The notes below the pieces were generated by a model. That model saw nothing but the letters and a program-made list of their open reading frames with translations, did not search any database and was not told where the DNA came from. Shown piece by piece: positions 1-6,944 of a stretch of 10,049 nt of DNA (position 1 is the stretch's first letter; every line of letters starts with the position of its first letter). The DNA comes from an uncultured Verrucomicrobiales bacterium (GTDB lineage: Bacteria > Verrucomicrobiota > Verrucomicrobiia > Limisphaerales > JACDHS01): assembly GCA_937983475.1 (NCBI GenBank), contig CALJZV010000200.1, positions 1 to 10,049 of the forward strand. The letters are read 5' to 3'. Position numbers and translations under genes: made by a program.

Positions 1-2
1 CG

Positions 3-2714
3 CTCAATACAATCGCGAACCAGACGGTGAATGAAGGTGCAACTTTGAACGTCACCGCTGTAGGTAACGACACCGACGTGCCTGCCAACACATTGACCTA
101 CAGTTTGGCAGGACCAGTGGGCATGACCATTAACTCCTCAAGCGGCGCCATCAGTTACACGCCTGGTGAAAGTGACGGCGGAGAAGTTTATCAGGTGACG
201 GTCACCGCCAAGGATAACGGCGCCCCGATTTTACAGGCGTCTCGCACGTTTAGTGTGACTGTCAATGAGGTGAATAGCGCTCCAACTGTAACGATCGGAA
301 CGATCACAGAGTCCAAGAGGATTGCTGAATTCGACGAGTTGGATGATGGAAACGACCATAACAACACGACGATGTTCCGCACGCCCATCTTCTCCAGCAG
401 CACAAGCATGCATGTGGAGTCAACCTCATGGTCCATGCTGACCAATGACTTCCCTCGGGATTCTGTCAATGACACGTATCAGTCCTTATACGTGAACTTT
501 ACTGTTAAGCCTGCTGCGGTGAATCCGTGGGTGCGCCTGACGACCTACACGACAGCTGCTAATAGCAATCTGTTTGCCTATCCTAATCCGACTGTAGCTT
601 TGAACGGACGTGTTCGCTTTAGCATATGGTCCGATAAATCCATCAAGGTTGGTCTCGGCGTGCGGGAAACGGGTACGCCCAACCCGGTTGGTTTCAACGG
701 CGGCATCACTGGTGCCATCGAATGGGTCGGTGTAACTAATATTTGCAACGGCCAACCCATGCCCACTCGCACGGTTAATGCCAGTAACTGGACTACGCTC
801 ACGTTTAACCTGGCGACGGATCCTGTCACAACAATGACGGGAGACGGCGTCTTGGCTGCTGGCATGGGAACTTTGGAGCATTTAGCCATTGTTCCTAACG
901 CTGGGAATGTCAACTACACTGTTTATGTTGATAATTTCGAGGTGATCACCACGAACACGGTCACATCCATTACGACTGACACACTGACAGCGGTGACCTT
1001 CACCGCAAGCGGTACGGATCCGGATCTTCCAGGACAGAATTTGGCGTTCAGCCTGGCTGGGACGCCTCCAGAAGGCGCGACCATTACCGGTACCAGCGGC
1101 AAATTCTATTGGAAACCTACTGCTGCGCAGAGTGGCACGACCAATGTCGTTCAGGTTCAGGTTACTGACGACGGCAGTCCCGCCCTGAGTGACACCAAAA
1201 ACGTCACCATTATCGTGAACAAAGTGAACACTCCTCCGCGCTTGGAAAAACTGGAACTTCAGGCGTTTGAAATTGGGGGTGGCGGTAATGTCAATTTCAC
1301 CGCGTCCGCAGTGGATGATGACCTGCCAGGTGACACCTTTACCTACAGCCTGACATCGGCTCCCAGCGGGGCAACCATCAATGCCAGCACAGGCGAATTC
1401 AATTGGACTCCACCGACAGGGGTGGCCACGTATTTCGCTACCATTCGCGTGACGGACAATGGGACGCCTGCATTGTGGGACGAGCAGACAGTTCAAATTG
1501 ATGTGGTTCCGGCCAACGCTGCTCCAGTGCTCAGTTTGGGCACGGCGCGCGCAACTGAACCGGTGATCAATTTTGAAACTTTCACAAACGGAACGCCGAA
1601 CGAACAGGTCCTGTTCAAGAAGCCATCCAATTCCGGAACGACACTTCAATATATCGATACGGATGCGACGAACTACACAACAGTGACAACCTCGTTCCCT
1701 GCTGGCAACGCCAATGCCGGGGCCAAGGTGATGCGTGCCGAGTGGACGTTCAAGACCGGTCTGACGGATTATTGGGTTCGTTTGACCACAGCGAACACTA
1801 CGTTCCTGCCCAATCCAACGATCAACGCAAGCGCCCGCTTGAAGTTTGATATTTATTCCACCAAGGCAATGAAAGTCGGCGTGGGTATCCGTGAGACCGA
1901 TACTACGGCTCAGAATGGTGCCGACGGCGGGACGACCGGACTTATCGAATACGTCGGCTGCAGTGGCAAGGTCGGATCAACACCAATACCTGTTCGCAGC
2001 ATCAGTGCGAACACATGGACCACGTTGGAGTTTGACCTCCCTAACGAATCCTGTGAAACACTGAACGGCAACAAAATTCTGTCGGCTGGCCAGCAGGGAT
2101 TGGAACACCTCATCCTCAAAGGAGAGGGTGGCACAGGCGTTTACACCGTCTATGTGGATAACTTTGAGGTTGTCACCACAACGGCACTACCTGGAACGGT
2201 CAATATGAAGGCGAGCAGCACGCTGACCTTCACGGCGTCAGCCAGTGATTCCGATCCAGGCAGCGGTATCGTTTACAGCATTGATGAGGACTTTGCTACG
2301 GCACACACCGGTGCAAGTATCAATGCATCGTCCGGTGCGTTTACATGGACACCCGGTGCAGGGGAAACGGGAACATTCCCGATTGAAATATCAGCCGAAG
2401 ACAATCCAACGAATGGAGCAATTCAGAAGAATGATTCCAAGAGTTTCTCGATTGTTGTGAGCGCTGATACGCTTGGGCCGCAGAATGCTGAGCCAGGCAG
2501 TTTTGTTGCTGGCGGCGGTTCCTTGAGTCTGACCTGGGATTCTGTGGCGGGTGCCGCATACAAGATTCAGTACAAGTTGGTGGGAGCCTCGGAGTGGACT
2601 GACTTGGACACGGTGACTGCAACGGGTTCATTGTCATCGGTTGAAGTTGCCAACGACAGCAACGACGCGTTCTTCCGCGTTGTCGCGCTGGACGGCAGCT
2701 CAGCAGACGAATAA
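3..2714 (+). CDS. Large exported repeat protein (cadherin-like/He_PIG repeats), 3' part only
   Basis: The frame is open from the left edge (first complete codon at base 3) to TAA at 2712-2714, giving 903 visible residues; start and signal peptide lie outside the window. The GTG at 27 is inside the first repeat and is not the start. Order of modules: He_PIG/cadherin-like repeat (residues 1-94), unassigned beta-rich module (95-317), two He_PIG-like repeats (about 318-412 and 413-508), second copy of the unassigned module (509-726), a fourth He_PIG-like repeat (about 727-825), and a fibronectin-III-like end (about 826-903). Each He_PIG repeat shows the G-x-T/S-I-N/T-x-x-S/T-G-x-x-x-W/Y-x-P hallmark, and three of the four have a D-x-D near the start, as in calcium-binding cadherin folds. 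Composition is Thr/Asn/Ser/Gly-rich with almost no Cys, as expected outside the cell. No PEP-CTERM, LPXTG or type IX tail is visible at the C-terminus, which ends in acidic residues. Probable role is adhesion or binding of polysaccharide at the cell surface; this is inference, and no catalytic domain is visible. Confidence 0.88.
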   Translation, partial: LNTIANQTVNEGATLNVTAVGNDTDVPANTLTYSLAGPVGMTINSSSGAISYTPGESDGGEVYQVTVTAKDNGAPILQASRTFSVTVNEVNSAPTVTIGTITESKRIAEFDELDDGNDHNNTTMFRTPIFSSSTSMHVESTSWSMLTNDFPRDSVNDTYQSLYVNFTVKPAAVNPWVRLTTYTTAANSNLFAYPNPTVALNGRVRFSIWSDKSIKVGLGVRETGTPNPVGFNGGITGAIEWVGVTNICNGQPMPTRTVNASNWTTLTFNLATDPVTTMTGDGVLAAGMGTLEHLAIVPNAGNVNYTVYVDNFEVITTNTVTSITTDTLTAVTFTASGTDPDLPGQNLAFSLAGTPPEGATITGTSGKFYWKPTAAQSGTTNVVQVQVTDDGSPALSDTKNVTIIVNKVNTPPRLEKLELQAFEIGGGGNVNFTASAVDDDLPGDTFTYSLTSAPSGATINASTGEFNWTPPTGVATYFATIRVTDNGTPALWDEQTVQIDVVPANAAPVLSLGTARATEPVINFETFTNGTPNEQVLFKKPSNSGTTLQYIDTDATNYTTVTTSFPAGNANAGAKVMRAEWTFKTGLTDYWVRLTTANTTFLPNPTINASARLKFDIYSTKAMKVGVGIRETDTTAQNGADGGTTGLIEYVGCSGKVGSTPIPVRSISANTWTTLEFDLPNESCETLNGNKILSAGQQGLEHLILKGEGGTGVYTVYVDNFEVVTTTALPGTVNMKASSTLTFTASASDSDPGSGIVYSIDEDFATAHTGASINASSGAFTWTPGAGETGTFPIEISAEDNPTNGAIQKNDSKSFSIVVSADTLGPQNAEPGSFVAGGGSLSLTWDSVAGAAYKIQYKLVGASEWTDLDTVTATGSLSSVEVANDSNDAFFRVVALDGSSADE
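285..953 (+). repeat. Unassigned beta-rich module, copy 1 (protein-level repeat)
   Basis: Residues 95-317 of the large exported protein. Landmarks shared with copy 2 at 1527-2180 are: an acidic/aromatic start with FxxPxxxSxxT-like spacing, WVRLTT, PNPTV/I, R-F/L-x-F-S/D-I-W/Y-S, K-V-G-x-G-x-R-E-T, a Gly-rich stretch then G-x-I-E-W/Y-V-G, W-T-T-L-x-F-x-L, L-x-A-G-x-x-x-LEHL, and the closing Y-T-V-Y-V-D-N-F-E-V. The closing motif and alternating hydrophobic pattern resemble jelly-roll carbohydrate-binding modules, but I cannot name a family from sequence alone. Confidence 0.75.
1527..2180 (+). repeat. Unassigned beta-rich module, copy 2 (protein-level repeat)
   Basis: Residues 509-726 of the large exported protein, homologous along its length to the module at 285-953. 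It begins with I-N-F-E-x-F, a typical opening strand of binding modules, and ends with the same Y-T-V-Y-V-D-N-F-E-V block. Conservation is clear in protein but diluted by synonymous changes in DNA, so the duplication is old rather than a recent tandem copy. This copy has two cysteines (near residues 653 and 683), while copy 1 has one. Confidence 0.75.
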
Positions 2715-2737
2715 TCTCCCATAAAAAATTAAATCGC

Positions 2738-2771
2738 GCGGGCTCTGGACAACCAGAGCCCGCTTTTTTTT
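2738..2771 (+). terminator. Intrinsic terminator, probably shared by convergent genes
   Basis: An 11-bp perfect GC-rich stem (2738-2748 with 2753-2763) closes a 4-base ACAA loop and is followed at once by eight T (2764-2771). It lies 23 bases after the stop of the large exported protein. On the minus strand the same stem is followed, after four bases, by a T-rich run (bases 2733-2723 read in reverse), so it may also stop transcripts arriving from the efflux operon; that second use is inference. Confidence 0.9.
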
Positions 2772-3077
2772 CGAATGCACGCATGTAACCGAAATTTGAC
2801 TGTTCCGGGATTGTTCGAAGGTAATGAGAGAGAAGTGTCAGTAATTCCGGCTAACAGAATTGTCTGCGCGAAAGGCCATTGCGGCTTTGAGTTGGTCCAG
2901 CTATCTCAAGCCGTCGGCCTTGCCAGAGGTCGCTGAGAGGAATGCACAAGTCGGTTGTGTCAGGACCTTGGAAGAACTCACCGGTTTGAGAAAATGCGTC
3001 TTGTAGGAAGCTTAAAAAATTCGCCGAAAATCTTTTGTAACATCTTCAAATTTTTGTAAGCGGCATTCATGTGGCCC
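2772..3077. other. Intergenic gap between convergent genes, no supportable gene
   Basis: These 306 bases lie between the terminator and the permease stop. The longest frames are about 50 codons, without a ribosome binding site or recognisable product. The last 70 bases (about 3010-3060) are AT-rich and contain the 8-mer TTTTGTAA twice, 19 bases apart (3033 and 3052). A weak A/T-only stem around 3016-3038 could form in the operon's 3' transcript, but it does not look like an efficient terminator. Confidence 0.6.
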
Positions 3078-4412
3078 TTACCCATGACGTAATGCCTCAA
3101 CCGGGTCCATGTCCGCCGCTCGCATCGCGGGATAAATGCCGAAGACCACACCGACTATCGTAGAGATGGAGAATGCCGTGAACGGTGACCAAAAGGTAAT
3201 GATGGTTTTCATTTCAGCGAAATGAGTAACCAGGAAGGGAATGCTGACGCCAAGCATCACCCCAAGAATCCCGCCGGTGCCCGAGAGCATGACCGATTCG
3301 ACAAGGAACTGAATGATGATGTCCCGCCGCCGGGCGCCCAGCGCCCTGCGGATTCCAATTTCCCGGGTTCGCTCGGTGACGCTGGCGAGCATGATGTTCA
3401 TAATCCCAATGCCGCCAACCAGCAGTGAGATGGCGGCTATGGAGCCCAGCACCGTGTTGAAAATCTGCTTCGTCCGCTCAGCGCGGCGCAACAGTTCCAG
3501 CGGAACGACAATTTCGTAATCCTTCTTTTTGTGGCTTCTTGCCAGCAGGTCATTTATGGACTGAGAGATAGCCGCCACATTTTCTTGGAACTGAACCTTG
3601 ATAGTGACTTCGTGAAGGGCGACTTTCTCCGCCTCGAAACTGCCTGCGCGGCGCTTCACAAGCACCTCTCCGAAACGGGTTCGGGCTGTTGAAATTGGAA
3701 TGTAAATTCTTCCAACTGAAATAGAAGAAGTTGAGGAGTCCCCTTTTAATCCGGCGGTTTTATTTTCCTGCGAATCCATGACCCCAACAACCCGGTAATA
3801 GCTGGAGCCGATGCGAACATCCTTTCCCAATGGCGATCGGGCTGGAAAAAGTTCTTCAGCCAAGTGTTCTCCCAACACACAGACGCTGGCTACAGATTCC
3901 ACTTCTCCCTCGGTAAAAAAACGACCGTGGCTGACCTTTTCGCTGCGAACCTCGGGATAAGCGGGCACGGTCGCCACAATTTCGCAATCCAGATTGCGCG
4001 TGGCGTTTCTTGCGTATTCGCGGATAATTCGGGCGGGCACAACCGATGAAATGTCGGAGATGGATGCTCGTATTCGTTCCAAGTCAAGGAGGGTCAATCC
4101 GTAGTCCAGCACGAAATTCTGCCGGGAACTGGAGGCTTTCTGGTCCTCGGGCGGCTTGACGCTTTTCAAAATGATATTCTGGCTGCCAAGAATTTTAATC
4201 TGGTCCTGCGCCTCGGAGCTGGCACCCTCGCCGATCGCCAGCATGGCAATGACCGAACAGACCCCGAAAACAATGCCCAACATGGTCAGCAGGGAGCGGA
4301 GGCGGTGCAGCCACAAGCTTTTGATCGCCAGGCGAAACGCTCGTTTCAACCGATGGGTGCCATAATACAGGTCACGCCACCAAGTGCGCTGGGTTGGGCT
4401 ATCGGCGGACAT
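3078..4412 (-). CDS. MacB/FtsX-type ABC transporter permease
   Basis: Inner-membrane permease of a tripartite ABC exporter, 444 residues, without a fused ATPase domain (that is the separate gene just upstream). Membrane segment 1 spans about residues 39-60, followed by a large periplasmic MacB_PCD-like domain (about 61-310). Three further membrane segments lie at about 318-342, 368-396 and 407-427, the classic 1+3 arrangement of type VII ABC transporters. The FtsX-domain signature G-I-G-I-M-N-I-M-L-A-S-V-T-E-R-T-R-E-I-G and the following R-R-A-L-G-A (residues 334-360) are intact, as is the terminal P-V-E-A-L-R. The ATG at 4412 overlaps the ATPase stop by 14 bases, so translational coupling is likely; no good Shine-Dalgarno is seen before it. 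The family works by mechanotransmission, opening and closing the periplasmic adaptor-duct path without moving substrate through its own membrane part. Substrate unknown. Confidence 0.93.
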   Translation of the reverse strand: MSADSPTQRTWWRDLYYGTHRLKRAFRLAIKSLWLHRLRSLLTMLGIVFGVCSVIAMLAIGEGASSEAQDQIKILGSQNIILKSVKPPEDQKASSSRQNFVLDYGLTLLDLERIRASISDISSVVPARIIREYARNATRNLDCEIVATVPAYPEVRSEKVSHGRFFTEGEVESVASVCVLGEHLAEELFPARSPLGKDVRIGSSYYRVVGVMDSQENKTAGLKGDSSTSSISVGRIYIPISTARTRFGEVLVKRRAGSFEAEKVALHEVTIKVQFQENVAAISQSINDLLARSHKKKDYEIVVPLELLRRAERTKQIFNTVLGSIAAISLLVGGIGIMNIMLASVTERTREIGIRRALGARRRDIIIQFLVESVMLSGTGGILGVMLGVSIPFLVTHFAEMKTIITFWSPFTAFSISTIVGVVFGIYPAMRAADMDPVEALRHG

Positions 4413-5088
4413 CGTTTTCGATTTGGCCGTCGCGCAGCCGAATTGTGCGGGTGGTCAACTCCGCAATGCCGGGGTCATGCGTCACCATGATGATGGTTTT
4501 ACCCCGATGGTGAAGGTCTTCAAAAATTTTCAAAATGTCGTTGCCCGAAGAGGAGTCCAGGTTGCCTGTGGGCTCGTCCGCCAAGAGCACCAAGGGATCA
4601 TTCGCCAGGGACCGGGCGATGCCGGCGCGTTGTTGTTGTCCGCCGGAAAGCTCGCGCGGCTTGTGGTGAAGCCGGTGCTCCAAGCCGACTATTTTGGCCA
4701 GTTCCATGGCGATGTCGCGGCTTTCGGCTTCCGGACGCCCCTGATAGTAGAGCGGCACCTCAATGTTCTCCAAAACAGTGAGTTGCTGGATCAGGTTGTA
4801 GGACTGAAAAATAAACCCGAGCTTCGCGCCGCGTATGGTGGAAAGCGAATCATCGTCCAAGGTGGAAACATCCTTTTCATCGAGCAAATACCTTCCGGCC
4901 GTGGGTTGGTCCAAACAGCCCAAAAGGTTCAGCATCGTGGATTTGCCGCATCCCGAAGGCCCCATGATGCTCACGTACTCCCCAGAGTTGATTTCGAGGG
5001 TAATGCCGCGAAGCACCTCCACGGGAACAGAGCCCATCTGGTAGGTTTTTCGGACGTTTTCCAAACGAACAATCGAAGGCTTGGACAT
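4399..5088 (-). CDS. MacB/LolD-type ABC transporter ATP-binding protein
   Basis: Cytoplasmic ATPase that drives the adjacent permease. Starting from ATG at 5088 it has 229 residues, normal for the LolD/MacB ATPase family. All motifs are intact: Walker A G-P-S-G-C-G-K-S-T (residues 43-51), Q-loop Gln95, signature L-S-G-G-Q-Q-Q-R (147-154), Walker B with catalytic Glu (L-L-A-D-E-P, 168-173), D-loop G-N-L-D and switch His204. The N-terminal L-x-x-V-x-K-x-Y with a V-x-V-L-R-G segment is typical of this family. A TTG at 5094 would add two residues; ATG at 5088 is preferred because TTG would leave only two bases after the adaptor stop and neither start has a clear Shine-Dalgarno. The stop is TAG at 4399-4401, overlapping the permease start. 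This TAG sits at the normal family length and so acts as an ordinary stop here, which matters for interpreting the amber codon in the adaptor gene. Confidence 0.95.
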   Translation of the reverse strand: MSKPSIVRLENVRKTYQMGSVPVEVLRGITLEINSGEYVSIMGPSGCGKSTMLNLLGCLDQPTAGRYLLDEKDVSTLDDDSLSTIRGAKLGFIFQSYNLIQQLTVLENIEVPLYYQGRPEAESRDIAMELAKIVGLEHRLHHKPRELSGGQQQRAGIARSLANDPLVLLADEPTGNLDSSSGNDILKIFEDLHHRGKTIIMVTHDPGIAELTTRTIRLRDGQIENDVRR

Positions 5089-5096
5089 GCTCAATT

Positions 5097-5945
5097 TCAG
5101 GCGCGCGGTTTGGTCGATGAATTGGTTTTTGAATTTGGGGCGGGCTTATCTTTCGAGCTGGCATCCTTTTTCCCATCGCGCTTAGTGGAGTCCTCGGAAT
5201 ATGATCTTGCCGGTGCGCGCAAGAGAACTTTTTCCCCCTCCTTAAGCCCGCTCCTGATCTCGATGAATTGGTCGTTGAAATCGCCAGCAATGATCCCCCG
5301 CATTTCCACGTCGCCATTGAGGACGTTGCAGAACTGCTTTTTGTTGATTTCGGTCACCGCCTGAACGGGGACGTAGACCACGTCCTTCAATTGCTTGACC
5401 AGAATTTCGACCTTGGCGCTCATGCCCGGTTTCAGCCAAGTGTGCGAACCGTCAATGCTGACGGTGGTTTGGTAAACCTTGAGGTCCGGATTGACCCAAC
5501 GGTTTTGCGAATCCGGCAACATGGCGACTTTGATGACGTCTCCCTTTAATTTTCTTTCAGGAAAGGCATCCACTACTATGGTGGCCTTTTGGCCCTTGGC
5601 CACTTTTTGGATATAGGTTTCGTGAATCTTAATGCGCACCGCCATTTGTTTGGTGTCTGGGATGGTGATGATGGGCTGGCGTTCGCGAACGGTGGCACCT
5701 TCACGGATTTGCTCGGTGTTGCCGTAGCTTTCGGTGGTGCTGCCGCCATAGATGACCAGGCCCGTTTTTTGGGCCTTGATCAGGCATTTGTCTATTTGGG
5801 TCAGCAGCTCCTTTCGCTGGGCGGCACCAATGGCGTAGCGGCTCTCGGCGTTTTTGAGCCGGGCCTTGGCTTGGGCCAGCTTGGAGACGGCCTCCTTCTT
5901 CTCCCGTGTCAGTCCGCGCAGCGCTTCCTCATACTTGGAAACAAA
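5097..5945 (-). CDS. Adaptor C-terminal part, after the amber codon
   Basis: The 282 residues following the TAG in the same frame. The first 100 codons, 5945-5646, encode a heptad-like helical arm rich in Lys/Glu/Ala, then the second barrel half. The first in-frame ATG is at 5645, inside a beta strand (K-Q-M-A-V-R-I-K-I), and no GTG or TTG lies between it and the TAG. It is therefore a poor independent start, and this stretch is best read as the continuation of the upstream frame rather than a separate gene. The final 40 residues are Lys/Ser/Asp-rich and probably disordered. Confidence 0.7.
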   Translation of the reverse strand, partial: FVSKYEEALRGLTREKKEAVSKLAQAKARLKNAESRYAIGAAQRKELLTQIDKCLIKAQKTGLVIYGGSTTESYGNTEQIREGATVRERQPIITIPDTKQMAVRIKIHETYIQKVAKGQKATIVVDAFPERKLKGDVIKVAMLPDSQNRWVNPDLKVYQTTVSIDGSHTWLKPGMSAKVEILVKQLKDVVYVPVQAVTEINKKQFCNVLNGDVEMRGIIAGDFNDQFIEIRSGLKEGEKVLLRAPARSYSEDSTKRDGKKDASSKDKPAPNSKTNSSTKPRA

Positions 5946-6944
5946 CTACTGCGCCTGCTTTGGAAACTCATACTTGATGAAGGATTTGTAGGCGCTCTCC
6001 GCTGTGCGCACCTTCAGATCATTGTTCTTGAAGCTGATTTCCTCAGTGTCCATTTCGGTCTTGGTGGCGAACCCTTTTTCAAACAACCGCCTGGTGCCAG
6101 CGAGCTTGGTTTCCGACAACCCCAGTTGCTGCTTGGCGATCTGGAGTTCGTCCTGGATTTTGCGCAATTGCTGCATCGCCGCGCCGTCGCCCAGCATTTC
6201 GGCACTGGCGTAAATGCTGAAATCAATCGGGGGCAGGGAGGCTTGGAATGTTTCAGAGTCCGTGTTTTCGGGTGTCCCAGCAGTTGATTCCCCATTGCCG
6301 CCCAGCTCTGACCCGCCGGTGGCGATCCAATTGCTGTTGCCTTGCATGGCCGATAGCATCTGTTGCTCAATGCTTCCGCCTCCGCTTAAACTGGCCATCG
6401 CCGCGGTTTCAAGCGTGTCCAATCTTAGCAACTGGATGACTTCGACTGACGCCTTGTCGCCCAGATATTTTTCCAGGTCGAGTTTGGCGAACCGGGCCTT
6501 TTGTTCCGCGGCCTTGATGCTGCTGATGTTTTGGGCAAGTTGAATTTCGTAGCCCTGAGAGGCTTCTGCGTAGGACGCGAGCGATGACTGGAATTGAATT
6601 TCCTCCTGGATCAGCTTCTGCCGCAGTTCAGAACTGTCCAATTCCACCAGCACCTTGCCTGATTGCACATCCTCATCGGTCACCTGATAGCCTTCCTCGA
6701 TAATTTTTAAAATTTTGGTGCTGCCTTTGACCTCGGAGCGGATTTCCTGCGACTCGAGCGCCTCGACGCTGCCGCCTTCCAGGACGCTGATGGACAGGTT
6801 GCCCTTGCGCGCGGTGAAGGTGACTTCGTTCACAGCGGGCTTCCCAGCTTTGAAATACCACAGGCAAATCAAAAGAATGGTCCCGCCAACGAGGACAAAT
6901 CGTCGATGGCGATGGCGGTAAAGCTGAAGCAATTTACTTTTCAT
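5946..6944 (-). CDS. Adaptor N-terminal part, up to the amber codon
   Basis: The 332 residues made if TAG at 5946-5948 terminates translation: membrane anchor, first barrel half with a V-x-x-G-x-V-L-V-E-L-D block (about 93-103), coiled-coil arm 1, a Gly/Ser/Asn/Thr-rich insert, and the start of the second arm ending K-Q-A-Q. It contains no second barrel half, so it cannot form the complete lipoyl fold. Start ATG at 6944, overlapping the preceding gene. Confidence 0.75.
   Translation of the reverse strand: MKSKLLQLYRHRHRRFVLVGGTILLICLWYFKAGKPAVNEVTFTARKGNLSISVLEGGSVEALESQEIRSEVKGSTKILKIIEEGYQVTDEDVQSGKVLVELDSSELRQKLIQEEIQFQSSLASYAEASQGYEIQLAQNISSIKAAEQKARFAKLDLEKYLGDKASVEVIQLLRLDTLETAAMASLSGGGSIEQQMLSAMQGNSNWIATGGSELGGNGESTAGTPENTDSETFQASLPPIDFSIYASAEMLGDGAAMQQLRKIQDELQIAKQQLGLSETKLAGTRRLFEKGFATKTEMDTEEISFKNNDLKVRTAESAYKSFIKYEFPKQAQ

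Larger units (their letters stand above)
5097..6944 (-). pseudogene. HlyD/MacA-type periplasmic adaptor gene interrupted by an in-frame TAG
   Basis: Membrane-fusion protein linking the MacB-like pump to the TolC-like duct. Read through the TAG at 5946-5948 the frame is 615 residues: short basic N-terminus, one membrane anchor (about 16-31), first half of the lipoyl-like barrel (about 50-105), coiled coil, a Gly/Ser-rich insert (about 166-255), a second coiled-coil arm (about 256-400), second barrel half (K-A-Q-K-T-G-L-V-I-Y region), beta-barrel and membrane-proximal domains ending near G-L-K-E-G-E-K-V-L, then a Lys/Ser-rich tail of about 40 residues. The TAG is codon 333, inside the returning coiled-coil arm. 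The frame does not shift, and the 100 codons after it contain no stop and encode the expected protein. The ATG at 6944 overlaps the upstream duct gene by 11 bases, and the TGA at 5097-5099 is 8 bases from the ATPase ATG. If TAG is a true stop, the product lacks half the barrel and every downstream domain and should not work. Confidence 0.85.

Noticed and set aside
882..1649. Open minus-strand frame of 255 codons opposite the exported repeat protein
   Set aside because: The plus-strand frame carries clear repeated domains; the antisense product is Cys/Arg-rich with no motif.
2775..2936. ATG frame of 53 codons just after the terminator
   Set aside because: It begins four bases after the T-tract with no ribosome binding site or promoter in between, and the product is unrecognised.
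3016..3038. A/T-only stem downstream of the permease as an operon terminator
   Set aside because: It has eight weak pairs including a G:T, no G:C core and no distinct T-tract after it; too unstable to call.
3033..3059. TTTTGTAA repeated 19 bases apart as an operator
   Set aside because: It sits in an AT-rich stretch at the 3' end of converging genes, where no promoter is expected; chance is likely.
4384..5364. Long open frame (326 codons) on the plus strand antisense to the ATPase and adaptor end
   Set aside because: It is fully antisense to a gene with every ABC motif intact, and its product shows no recognisable domain. Long antisense frames are common opposite GC-biased codons.
5646..5945. 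Possible frameshift or missing gene between the two adaptor parts
   Set aside because: Translating the minus strand by hand shows the same frame continues without interruption after the single TAG, so no indel or separate gene is needed.
5589..6287. Open plus-strand frame of 232 codons antisense to the adaptor, Leu/Gly-rich
   Set aside because: It is the mirror of a coiled-coil coding region (Lys/Glu/Gln codons read backwards as Leu/Phe). It has no plausible start context or domain.
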